DNA from: Blasia pusilla
Taxonomy: Eukaryota > Marchantiophyta > Marchantiopsida > Blasiales
Length of the DNA: 64,000 bases
NCBI GenBank assembly: GCA_050084515.1
Contig: CM114272.1
Coordinates: 8,308,001 to 8,372,000, forward strand
Reading direction: 5' to 3'
How positions within the stretch are numbered: position 1 is the stretch's first letter; every line of letters starts with the position of its first letter. Under the pieces are notes generated by a model. It saw only the letters and a list, made by a program, of their open reading frames with translations. It searched no databases and was not told the origin of the DNA. Made by a program: the position numbers and the translations under genes. Positions 47,726 through 56,925 of the stretch are shown piece by piece.

Positions 47726-48416
47726 CTTGCATGTAAATTCCTGGGGCAATTGTACAAACTATCTAAGTCAGATCCATCCGAGTATGGATGCACAGATCCT
47801 GGATCTTGAACACTGGAAATTGTGCTCGGGCCGAACGGGCAAAGACACGAGGGGAGTGGTCCATATGTAAATCAACACGTTGGAAACAATATCAAGAACT
47901 ACATAAGTCGGCTTAAGAACATTTTCACCATCGACTTTGGATCAACCCGCTGAGTCCGACGGGTTGTTTTGTCCCGACCAACGCTGCCAGTCTTCCTCGA
48001 CGGGCTGGTCGTGACTAAAACAACCCGTTGGGATCCGTTGTTTTTTAACCGCGAGCAACTCGTCGAAGGCGACGGTTGTGGTTTAGACCAGCCCATGCCG
48101 CCAGAGCAACCCGCCGCTATCGACGGGTTGCATCTTTCCGGAAACATAGGAAAACCAGCAACTGCAACCCGCCGGGTTCCGACGGCTGCGTACATCGCGT
48201 TTACCCTGTATGTGGGAAGGTGCAACCCGCCGAAACCGACGGGTTGCTCTCACCGAGCATGGGTCGTTTAGCCAAAGAACCCGCCGCTTTCCGACGGGTT
48301 GCTTACGGACAAAAAAACGGAGATTGACACTCATTATATTCACTCAACGGAGATGAACACTCATTATACACATCATTAAAATATAATTGAAATTATAGTA
48401 CAGAATTGAGCCTTAC
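47726..48416 (-). other. Unit D intron containing palindrome array 1
   Basis: On the minus strand the donor is CAGTTGG|GTAAGG (exon end 48417) and the acceptor is TGCAAG|GCATACC (exon start 47725), giving 691 nt. The open frames on either side fit the boundaries. The intron contains array 1 (47944-48304). Confidence 0.55.
47944..48304. repeat. Palindrome array 1 (arms CAACCCG and CGGGTTG), period about 58 bp
   Basis: Copies start near 47944, 48022, 48050, 48104, 48163, 48222 and 48277. A full unit has left arm GCAACCCGCC, a 4-7-nt centre such as GAAAC or GCTATC, and right arm GACGGGTTGC. Spacers between units are about 30 bp and not alike. Several arms carry compensating or single mismatches. 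Confidence 0.88.
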
Positions 48417-49215
48417 CCAACTGACTCGCCGCGGATCGGAGTGGGTACTGCTTTTTTATGATCCACGATTGCGCCATCCTCCACTTTAGCTTGATTCTTG
48501 ACACACGGAGGTTGAAGAGCTTGTCCTCGCCCTCCTCCCAACACCAAGAAGCAGCCCCTCATCGAGATAGGCGTCGCAAAGGAGAACAAAGCGCACTGGT
48601 CATAAGAGAGCGCACATTCCACTCAGGTACTCGTCCGACGGATTTCACCCCAAAGTCGCAACCCCGGTGGGCAGATCGGGCGATCAAGAGATCCACCGCA
48701 ACCTCTTCGACCACCCATTCACCGCCCAGCAAGCGTGTCCGCTTTGCTGGAGCTTCGCCCCAGCCGTTGTCAATTTATCGATGGTCGTGTCGACGCTTGA
48801 GAATTGAAGCTCTTCACCATCCAAGAAAGGAGTGAATCAAGGAGGACGCTTTGTCCGGTCGTTGTTTGTCTGCGGTCTTCCCAAGGATGATGGATCAGAT
48901 TCTCCTTGGGACAACCCGCACTCTCGCTCCGCTTCTCCCGAGTCCGCGAACGGCTTGTTGGGGTCTCTATGACCTCAGACTGGTGGGGGGTTTTTTTTGC
49001 CGAGGACCTGGTCCGACCTCTCTCCCCGCCGCCCGACAATTCCACCTCCTCTGGCCTTGAATCTTCAGCCTTTCTTTGGGAAGACTCAGCCTCTAAATTT
49101 TTCCTCCTCGCTTTGCCTTTGAGACCGGGCTGTGGATTTGTCTTTGGTCAGGCGGACCTTGAAGCCAACTCACTGCCTCGTGGCCTCGCTTCTTCATCCT
49201 CCTCCTCCGAAGTCT
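48417..49215 (-). pseudogene. Unit D gene, exon segment with charged linker
   Basis: After the stop of the preceding segment a new frame reads EELSGGGERGRTRSSAKKT and RSRTREKRSESAGC (49045-48770), an Arg/Ser/Lys/Glu-rich linker. Shifted frames follow with SSVDTTIDKLTTAGAKLQQS and EVAVDLLIARSAHRGCDFGV, then sequence to the donor at 48417. In a related frame LLCDAYLDEGLLLG is seen. The domain is unknown; in an amino-methyltransferase the DPPY motif would be expected about here, but I do not see it. Several indels. Confidence 0.4.
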
Positions 49216-49892
49216 TCAGCCGACAAAATTGGGGATGTCGCCTTGTCCTAAGGCCACCGTGATCATGAAGCACTCAGAATCCTTATCGGTGATGTCTTCA
49301 GGGTTGTTGAAGTCGAGCCAAATGGGGCAATTCTCCACCTCCCCAATCGGACATGTGCCGCCCCATCTCCATGTCGATATGAAGAATGTTCTGATCCGCG
49401 CCAAGCCCACAATTTCAAGGCTACCGATAATTTTCCCCACGCACTGCATTCTTACACTAGACAAGGTACCAAGACCATCCGCTGGGCGCCTTTTAGTCGA
49501 ACGTAATCGGCCGCTTCCTCAGAGATCTCGCTTTTCTTCGCTTGATCCCGCTTTGTTCTCTACTTTTCGCAAGCTCGCTGAGGGAGGACCTTGAACATGG
49601 TCCTTGAACATGGTCTTGAATCCTGGTTTTTGTTGGCTTGTCTTAGATGTCGCCGAGCCAAACTCAAATCTCCGTAACTTTCAAGGTTTGCTTCATCCGA
49701 TGGGCTTTATCTTCGAAAGCCCGCTTGTAGACCGCCCAAAGACGGATTTCCCGATAACCCGCAACGCGCCCTGCACGACCATTCGATAGCCTGGGAGATC
49801 ATCGATCGGACACACCCGAGGATGGTGTGTCGCCTCTTTGGGCCTCGAGCCTCGAGATCGATTTTCATCGGGCCGGATCCTCCTAAACTTGC
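49216..49892 (-). pseudogene. Unit D gene, exon segment (unrecognised domain)
   Basis: Coding-like frames in order: PMKIDLEARGPKRRHTILG and CVRSMISQAIEW (near 49870-49770), then, shifted, EIRLWAVYKRAFEDKAHRMK (near 49740-49680), then KVENKAGSSEEKRDL, and finally an 82-codon open frame (49464-49216) with CVGKIIGSLEIVGLARIRTF and WLDFNNPEDITDKDSECFMI. Amino-acid balance and continuity across frame changes indicate a real protein under past selection. I do not recognise the fold. Frame changes may be sequencing indels. Confidence 0.4.
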
Positions 49893-49895
49893 TTA

Positions 49896-50174
49896 TGCCG
49901 ATAACGCAAACCAATGCACGCGATCCAAGGACACTTTCTCCCAATCCACCATGCGGATCTTCATCCTTTTCGCCGGGCGCTTGATAATCGCTTTTAGCTC
50001 CTTGTAGAACTCCGACCAAGTTTGGGGTTGAGAATGCCGATGTATCGCCGATCTTGCTCGCCGCAGATTTTGTTGCCGCAGACATCGCAGCCTTGATGAA
50101 TTTTGCGCGCCAGACGCAGATACCTTCTCCCTCCGCTCCAGCTCCAGTGCAGCGCTTTTCTTCGCGGCCTGTAT
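49896..50174 (-). pseudogene. Unit D gene, exon segment (basic helical domain)
   Basis: The acceptor TCTAAG|ATACAGG (AG at 50175-50176) opens a frame of about 93 codons without stop: a Lys/Glu helix (AALELERREKVSASG), then WSEFYKELKAIIKRPAKRMK and IRMVDWEKVSLDRVHWFALS before a TAA at 49893-49895. The basic and aromatic composition suggests a nucleic-acid-binding part, which is inference only. Family unknown. Confidence 0.45.
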
Positions 50175-50245
50175 CTTAGACCAAAAAGGATGGTTACGGG
50201 CCGATCTTGGGAAATAAACTTATTTGCCCAAGTTTTTTTTTTAAC

Positions 50246-50380
50246 TGAGCACCCTTTGCAAGCATCGATTGACAAGGGCACGCCTAAGAACCCTCAGATT
50301 CTCCCGGTTGCGCTGTAGCACCTTCCTCACCCGATCGCAGTCCCGGATCCAGTGGTGGGTGACATTCCTCCGATACAATC
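50246..50380 (-). pseudogene. Unit D gene, small exon
   Basis: Bounded by an acceptor (GCGAG, AG at 50381-50382) and a weak donor (CTCA|GTTAAA at 50245), the exon reads LYRRNVTHHWIRDCDRVRKV and LQRNRENLRVLRRALVNRCL without stops. Length is 135 nt. The following intron (50175-50245) is only about 70 nt with a poly-A stretch. No domain recognised. Confidence 0.45.
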
Positions 50381-51087
50381 CTCGCACATCCAAACTCAAC
50401 CCGCCAGGAAATTACATGGGTTCCCGCGAACCCGCCGAGTCCGACGGGTCGCCATAGTACTCAAGGTTGATTCTAGCAACGAAGTTAAATGATGCAACCC
50501 GCCGGAGTCCGATGGATTGCATTCAGATTTGCTAATGCTCGTTTCAACCCGCCGGACTCCAACGGGTTGTGCAATCGAACATACTAACGTGAGCATAGCA
50601 ACCCGCCGGAGTCCGACAGCTGCGAATTGAATGTAAACTTGCAATTTGACGCAAAATTTGGGGAACTAACTTCCAAATGCAACCCGCTGACTCGACGGGT
50701 TGATTTCGCCAAAAAGAGTTTTGAGGCAAGCAACCCGCTTCGGACCGACGGGTTGCTTTGGGAAAGAACCGCCTAAACTCGCAGCTACCGAACAACTCGC
50801 TGGAGTCCGACGAAGTTGCATTCTTCAAAACATCCCGACAAGGCAGTGAAGTCGAGCAACCCATCGGACCGACGGTTTGCTTTGGGCCAAAACTAATTAA
50901 ATTGTGGTCAATCAACAACTCGCCGTGAGTCCGACGAAGTTGCATTCTTAAAAAAATCCAAAAAGCGTGGAGTCGAGCAACCCATCGAGTCCGACGAGTT
51001 GGTTTCGCAAAACAAACCTAACCCATTCATCAATCGAGCAACCCGCCGGAGTCCCGACGAAAGGCGCGAATTGTTAAAGATACTCAC
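50381..51087 (-). other. Unit D intron containing palindrome array 2
   Basis: The donor GAACAC|GTGAGT (GT at 51086-51087) and acceptor GTGCGAG (50381) give a 707-nt intron, close to the 691 nt of the other array-bearing intron. Array 2 fills most of it. Confidence 0.55.
50396..51067. repeat. Palindrome array 2, about 12 units, period about 60 bp, with a dimeric order
   Basis: Units start near 50396, 50429, 50493, 50545, 50598, 50679, 50729, 50792, 50855, 50914, 50977 and 51037. Each is about 26 bp: GCAACCCGCCGGA, then GTCCGA-CGGGTTGC-type sequence, arms complementary at about 12 of 13 positions in the best units. From 50729 on, two alternating unit types (CAACCCG.. and CAACTCGC..GAAGTTGC) with two alternating spacer types (TTTGGG.. 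and ATTCTT-AAAA..GTCGA) form a higher-order repeat of about 122-126 bp. Confidence 0.9.
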
Positions 51088-51564
51088 GTGTTCATGGCAT
51101 GCATTGCCATCTCCACCGCCACCATGTGATGAGGGAATGGGTGAAGGACCACCGCTTCACGCAGAAATGTGCCTCCAATGAGTTGGGCCGCTCCTCCGCA
51201 AGCTTGGTCCACGCCATGAACTTGTGATTTCCATCCGAGATGAAGAAATGCAGATTCCTCATCCAGCTGAATTCGTGCCTCAACTTGCCTTCAAATCCTC
51301 GGTCTCAAGATCCTCCGTAATGTGTCGACCTTTTCCAAGTCCTCCTCTCAGAATCAGAGCTTGGGTTCCATGCTCGCCGAAGGCTGAACATAGAAGAGAG
51401 GAAAGTTGTCGACGAGGATGTTGTCGCCACGATTGTTTGCTTTTATGATGTCCTCGCTTGATCGAATTTCGCTGGAGGTATTCCATTGTCCGCAATCGGC
51501 AGAGTGGAATCCTCGGGCGCAGGCCTCCATGAGTGCCATATGTCGAACCGACAAGATGAATAAG
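51088..51564 (-). pseudogene. Unit D gene, exon 2 (unrecognised domain)
   Basis: Beginning after a TGTAG acceptor (51565), one frame reads MALMEACARGFHSADCG and DNILVDNFPLFYVQPSASME. A frame change gives RGGLGKGRHITEDLETEDLK, and a further change gives WMRNLHFFISDGNHKF and MAWTKLAEERPNSLEAHFCV. It ends PHHMVAVEMAMHAMNT at a GTGAGT donor. The clean splice sites and protein-like text argue for a genuine spliced gene. I do not know the family. Confidence 0.45.
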
Positions 51565-51625
51565 CTACACTAAATTCCCAATGAATTGCAATTCACATAA
51601 TTCAAAAACCCAGATCCTCTCTTAC
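51565..51625 (-). other. Unit D short intron
   Basis: The donor GGCGG|GTAAGAG (GT at 51624-51625) and acceptor TTTAGTGTAG (AG at 51565-51566) bound a T-rich interval of about 61 nt with no coding character. Confidence 0.45.
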
Positions 51626-52266
51626 CCGCCAAAATGGGGTCGCTTTTGACCACCTAACTTGTTCGAGATGAAGTTAGCAAATCGACCGGGAACTCGCCGA
51701 TCCGATAGAGGTCGATGTCCTCCGCCGGCTTGAGTCGAATGACCGCTCCCGCTTCTTCGCCATGTCCACCATCTCCACGCAGCGGTCCTCATGACTCGCT
51801 GCCATCGATTTCAACTCTCGGCGTTTCCACTATGTTGATTGTGTCCCGACTTCATGGGGGACATTTCCCGCACTCAACACTTGCGGTTGACGGGCAGGCT
51901 ATCGCCAATGGCTATCGCCCTCCTCGCTTTAGCCAATTCTTCCTCCTCACCGATACGCCCAGACGCTTTCTTTTCTCTTTTCGCCGATCTTTTCTTCAAG
52001 GCCTGGCGACGCCTCGCCTCTCAAGGCTCGCTTATCTAGCGCCTCTGAACACGCCTCTTAAGAAGCACTTGGTTGTGCATCTCCGCTCCCTTTCCCGCCT
52101 CGATTTCCTCGCCGCTAGTTTCATTCGCCTAACGAGGCTCAAGAGATGTCGACGCAAGAGTCCTAATGGACTTTGGATTGAAGCTCCTGCACTTGTTGGC
52201 TTGTGATTTTTTCCGAAATGCCTCCACCTATATCCACGACAAATCCCTTTGATCACGCTTTCCGAT
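51626..52266 (-). pseudogene. Unit D gene, first visible exon, truncated by the LTR
   Basis: Just before the donor at 51625 the minus strand reads AVIRLKPAEDIDLYRIGEFP, VDLLTSSRT, a stop, then VVKSDPILA. Farther upstream are basic stretches (52256-52032, LLRRHLLSLVRRMKLAARKS) of uncertain frame. The true 5' end is missing because the element E LTR begins at 52267. The plus strand also has 163 open codons here (51715-52206) without protein-like features, which I treat as a mirror frame. Confidence 0.35.
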
Positions 52267-53465
52267 TGTAATGTCTAAGTGTTTTTATTTACAATAATTG
52301 TAGAGTTCGATCCCCAAGAGGATCATTGTTGGATGAAAAGAGAGTATAAAGTGATGATTATGTTGTAAAAGTATAATTGATTATGTAATTCAAATGTAGT
52401 ATTCCAAAGAATATCTTCCGATCCTTTTAATACCTATGTTTTCTTCCTCAATTCTCTCGAGTGGAATTGAAAGTACGCCAGCAATTGGTTCTCTCGACAT
52501 CTCGAAGCTCACAGAGACCTCAAGAATAAAGTTGGCTTCTCCTACTTTCGAACTCAATCCGTCGGGCAGGTTACTCTGTCAAACAGATTTCATACAACTC
52601 TATGTTGATTATTCCATTGATGAGAAAGGTTCAGCGTGATTCACTCTTCACTCGCAGCACTCCAAAAAGAATATTCAGACATAAGCATCGCACATCGAAT
52701 GAATGAATGAATGCTTTACTACTCCATCAAGAATTGGAACACTTCAAAGTATATATACAAGCTCGAGAGGGTACAACTCTTGCTCGGACCATTCCTACAA
52801 AGATAAGGACTTCATGAGCGAATGATAATGATAGCTTCGGCCTTGTTTCTTAAATATTCTCGAGAGTAGGAGCGCTTTCTATGATCCAAGCGTTCTTGAT
52901 GAAGTTGGTGTCTCTTCAATATCTCAGAATTACCTAGATCTATGGTGTGCGTTATTTTTCCTATGATCCCCGTGAATACGTTAGCATAAAATCGTTTCTA
53001 ACTACCAATTTGATACAAAGGGTCGCGCTTTCCTAGTCTAATTGTTTAAACTATGTGTCGGTTCGAATCACAATCATGCCGAGCTTTGTCGCGCTTAAAT
53101 TTCCGGAGGACGAAGTTCTTCATTCTTCATTCTCTTCTTGCTTCGTTTTTTTCGTGTTTTCGCTCTTTGTGCTTCGCTTAAGAGCGAGGTACTTCGTATA
53201 TAGAGCTTCGTTGAGCTTCATTAGGCTTTGTTGTTTTCGCTTAAGCTTAAGCTCAAGCGTTGATCCTTTATACTTCTTTACGGCTTTTGATTCTCCTCTA
53301 AGGCAAATCCTTGATCTTCCATCTCTCTGCCTTGTCTTAGGAGCTTGGTGATTCACTTATCCTTCTTCATAATAATAAATAATCATAATCAAAATCATAA
53401 TATACAAGAGTCTTCGTTGAATAAAAAGATATATTCTTCAAGAGTACAAAATTGTGGGTATCACA
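52267..53465 (-). repeat. 3' LTR of element E
   Basis: The LTR is 1199 bp from TGTAATG (52267) to GGGTATCACA (53465). It is adjacent to the polypurine tract on its internal side. It holds the TATATATAC block, a (GAAT)4 run and the GATCC-CTTGG-GGATC tail. It differs from the 5' LTR largely by 1-2-base indels. Confidence 0.95.
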
Positions 53466-53480
53466 TACCCCTCCTCAAAT
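53466..53480 (-). promoter_or_regulatory. Polypurine tract of element E
   Basis: Minus-strand GAGGAGGGG is followed by TA and then the LTR start TGTGATACCC. It is the expected primer for plus-strand DNA synthesis; the same context is seen at 338-350 and 42371-42385. Confidence 0.75.
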
Positions 53481-53802
53481 GTGAGCCACCCCGGCTAACA
53501 CTTCATGATGTGTCTCCTATCTCTATAAAAGTTTCGCCTTAACTATCAAATTCAGGGTAGGCACAAAACGGCCGTGAATCGAGAAGGTTTGTTAATAATG
53601 TTAGGGGTATGACTTTCGATTCTTTCGGGACTTGTTAACAACTAAGTTACTCCCTAGGACTTCATTTCGACTAAGACATCGATGGAGTGAATGCTGGTAA
53701 TTCTTCAAGAGTAAGTGAAAGAGTGGGTACTACTCGGAAGAGACTTGGTATGATTGTCGAATTGGCGTTTCCAATGTTTGTTGATGTAGTCGATTTCCTC
53801 GC

Positions 53803-55400
53803 TCATCCGCTCTTCAAAATTTTGCTTGCTTTGGCTTCGACCAGCTCTTTGACATCTTCCGGTCCATCGGGCTTCGTTGAGTAGCTTCGCTTCGCTTCCA
53901 AGATCGCGATCCTCCCGTAGCCTCCGACCACGCGCTTAGTAAGTCTTTGTTTGCTTCTTGATGTTCTTGAAGCAACAAGCCTCAAAGATGTCGGATCGCC
54001 AACTTCTTGAATTCGTGTGAACACGCCGTATTTGATGCCGATACTTGTCAATGAGGTGCTAAGCTTCCTTGATTTGGCGGTTAACCGATCCGCCCACATT
54101 CGAGGTTAATCGCCAAACTTTCCCATTGGCGTGCGTTCGCGAGCTTTGTATCGACGACCGACCAAGTCGCTTTGAGCTTTGGCGGCGTGGTCTTCGTGGT
54201 CTTCGAAGTTCCGATCCCGTGAATTGCATTCATTTCGCGCTCGACGACAGACTTTGTGGTATGACGGCTTGGGCTCTGATTGAGGTCGTTTCAGGCCTTC
54301 TAAATAATCGCCCACGGACGCCAGATCATCTAGGTGAAGAACATGCCGGAGTTGGTTCATGACGGAATCGCATTGCAAGAACCACATCGTGTCGCCTGCC
54401 GCCTGGCGACATGAGACGGTGTGGGTTGATGATCCCCTTGCCCGGGTCTCGCGGAATCCTCCCGATTGACGGGTTCGGGGCCGAGGGTGTTTCAAAATTG
54501 ACCCGGCCTCGCTTTGGCCGAGGCATTTTGTTGGTATCTTCGTCTTTCTTCAAAGCCAAGTATGAGGATGTTGTTGAGGTGCTTCGAGGGCGTGGGGACT
54601 TTGTGGCTACCCATGGTACTAGTTGCGCCTTTCCGTGGTAGTCGGACGGGGTCACGGCGACCAATCTAACGCCTCCTCCGCTGTTAATTCGCTGTGAATA
54701 TAAAGATGGATCAAGAAAGGAAATAGGAAGGACTTCGTGCTTGGATGAAGCACGCCCACCATTCCTCGTACGTGGCCGTCCACAAAAGCAGCAAAGTCGA
54801 CTCCTGGGGCTTCGGGGTCCAGGTGTTGATTCCAGATGATGTAGCACATCTTCAAGAGCTTGTTCGTCAGATAGTAAGAACGAGCGGGATAAAATAGGGT
54901 CATCAAATGTTTGCAAACCGACCAAAGACGGGCGGAGAGAGGACGAGCCTTGTAGCCGTTCCCGCCAGCGCCGGTGGTGACACAACCGAAAGTGATAAAA
55001 GATCTTCATGCTTTACTAGCAACTCCGTGTCATACTGTGACTCGCGCTGAGCCGAGAGATAAGTTGCTCTCGGTCATCCACCGTCTAGTGTTGGGGTGAG
55101 CTCGACATCAAGACCCTTCTTTCAAACTTGGCGACGGCAGACGCAGAGCAAAGCTCGCCAAGAGTTCTCCGGATGTCAAGGTCCGCTTGGCTTGAAAGAA
55201 AGTTGCCAACGATCGCTCCTCCAATGCTTCGATTAGCTCCGGTGATACTTGACCATCGGCATCGCGCGCCGCACAATGGGTGTGGAGTCTTCGCGAGGCA
55301 TGTTGCTAGGTTGATCTCGATGGACACCCGCTTTGGCTCGCTACGCAACTCGTGGTGATCCCGTCCATGAAAATACCCGCTTGGTTACGCCGGATCGCTC
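53803..55400 (-). pseudogene. Element E extra ORF (aORF) of about 500 codons
   Basis: Minus-strand frames in order: 55348-55085 (KRVSIEINLATCLAKTPHP, AIVGNFLSSQADLDIRRTL), 55009-54326 (227 open codons, ending PKRGRVNFETPSAPNPSIGR), overlapped by 54906-54652 (SYYLTNKLLKMCYIIWNQHL, SFLFPFLIHLYIHSELTAEE). Then 54495-54106 and 54099-53803 (a Lys/Arg-rich helical tail, GPEDVKELVEAKASKILKS). It lies between integrase and the 3' LTR, where Athila elements carry an env-like gene, but no signal peptide or membrane anchor is evident. The same ORF occurs at 43000-44410 and 36240-36660. Its function is unknown. Confidence 0.6.
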
Positions 55401-55740
55401 TTATAGTCCGCTCCCCTATCCGTTTTGGTCGTGGGCGCCGGGTCAGAATAAGAAGGTGGGCACTTCACGCCTTTGCCACGCCCTCCCTCACTTCCTCGCG
55501 CTTGCCGCTTCAAGCATGGGAGGTGTGGAACCTCGGTGTATTTCGCCGCTTTCGCAGCACGGTGTGTCTTGAACTTCGGTGCTTGGCCGTCATGGGCACG
55601 AGGCGCTCGCCTACCCCCTTCCTCCTGCTTTCAGATTATCCTCGTGTTCGGGCTCATAATACCGGCGCACATGCATGCCATTGACTCGCGTGGGGTAAGG
55701 TGGATTCTCCCCAGAAGGTTTCTAATCGAGGGATCCATTA
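55401..55740 (-). other. Element E spacer between integrase and aORF
   Basis: This contains one or two copies (55520-55600) of the unit that forms the long minisatellite at 35628-36215. The unit sequence on the minus strand is GTTCAAGACACACCGTG. No protein could be assigned. Confidence 0.6.
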
Positions 55741-56880
55741 TCATAGATGGCCAATACTCGGTAGGGTCCCATCCAATTTAATTTTAATTTTCCGGGAACT
55801 TAAGTCACGGTTATCATACAAGAGCACTAAGTCTCCAACATTGATAGATTGTGGCCGGAGATGTCGATCATAACGTTTCTTACGTTCTTTTTGCACTTGG
55901 GCTGTCCGGCGTAACGCGAGCATGCGTGCCTCTTCCAACTCCACTAGGGTCTCATTCCTGTGTTCAATAACTTCGCCCCCAGCCTCCGTTCTTGTTCCCT
56001 CCAATACCCGATAAGTGGGCAACGCCCATTGAATAGGTGTTAAGGGATGTACGCCATAAGTCAGGAAGAACCGGGTGTATTTTGTCGTCACCTTCTCAGC
56101 TGTTTGGTACGCCCATAATGCCGGGGCAATTTTTGTGTCCCAATCATAGGAATATGTTACCGATTCAATATTCGGCAAATGAGGCCCTTCGATTTTTCCG
56201 TCAACCCATTGGCTTTAGGGTTGTAGGGAGTGGTTTTCTGATGCTTAATGAGAAAGTGGGAAGTGAGAGACTCAATAGTCCTGGTTCAGAAGTGCGACGG
56301 TCACTTACTAGTTCCAACGGATGCCATAACGCGTGATAATCATCTCGTATAAAACTTGGCCATCGCTTCATGCTATCTTTCCCGTGGCTACCGCTTCACC
56401 ATCTTAGTACAATAGTCGTTGGCTTATAAGAATATATCGCCGGTTTGGCGAGTGGTCGGGGAGATAGGGCCACACGGTCAATGCCCCATTTTTCAAAAGG
56501 AGCTAGGGGCATGATGGGGACCAAAGGCCACCGCGAGTCGCCGTGGGTCGACTCCGCCTTTGACACGCATCACAACTCCGAATAAAATTACCTACGTCTT
56601 TGTACATAGTCGCCACCAATAACGCGGCGGCCAAAATTTTTCTTAACGGTATTTCTTACCGCAAAGTGTCCACCAAAATCAGCCATATGCAGGGCTCTGA
56701 TGACCTGGGGAACCTCTTCAGCTTCCAAGCATCGTCGATGCTCTTCATCAGCACCTAATTTGAATAAGACCCCTTGACAGATCTCATATGGGCCTATCCG
56801 ATGTAAAAATCAGCGTTCTTCCGCCGCCATCGGGGAAGTCGTGAAGTCGAGAGTCATTAGAAACCGCAGAATATCCTCAT
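55741..56880 (-). pseudogene. Element E integrase
   Basis: 56178-55741 is open for 145 codons: APALWAYQTAEKVTTKYTRF, FLTYGVHPLTPIQW, an EEARMLALRRTAQVQKERKK helix and SINVGDLVLLYDNRD, which is the core end plus the C-terminal GPF/SH3-like region of integrase. Upstream (56180-56880) the zinc-binding and catalytic parts match 45051-45674 but are frameshifted. Integrase inserts the cDNA into nuclear DNA. The 5' part needs several corrections, so the gene is inactive as assembled. Confidence 0.78.
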
Positions 56881-56925
56881 AAGAAGATCGGCTCAACTGC
56901 TCCTCTCGTTATCCGGAGCAGATCC

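Larger units (their letters stand above)
45686..52266 (-). mobile_element. Unit D: putative undescribed transposon with a spliced methyltransferase-like gene
   Basis: The left end GGGGCTGGTATTCTGGCAG plus GA-rich tract (45686-45755) breaks into family A integrase and matches the right end of the foldback element at 4830-5368. The interior holds a minus-strand gene of at least seven exon-like segments and two introns filled with GCAACCCG/CGGGTTGC palindromes, also present in the foldback element. The right end is lost where the element E LTR starts at 52267. No retroviral pol domain, tyrosine recombinase or known transposase motif was recognised, so the class is open. Confidence 0.5.

Noticed and set aside
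50396-51067. CRISPR array (palindromic repeats of about 26 bp with about 33-bp spacers)
   Set aside because: Plant nuclear context, intron position, variable repeats, spacers that fall into two related types, and no cas genes.
51715-52206. 163-codon plus-strand open frame
   Set aside because: Antisense to the truncated first exon of the unit D gene; Ser/Arg/Leu-rich text without domains, typical of a mirror frame in GC-rich DNA.
54326-54640. env gene of an Athila-like element
   Set aside because: Position fits, but no signal peptide, transmembrane segment or glycosylation-rich ectodomain is visible; kept as aORF of unknown function.
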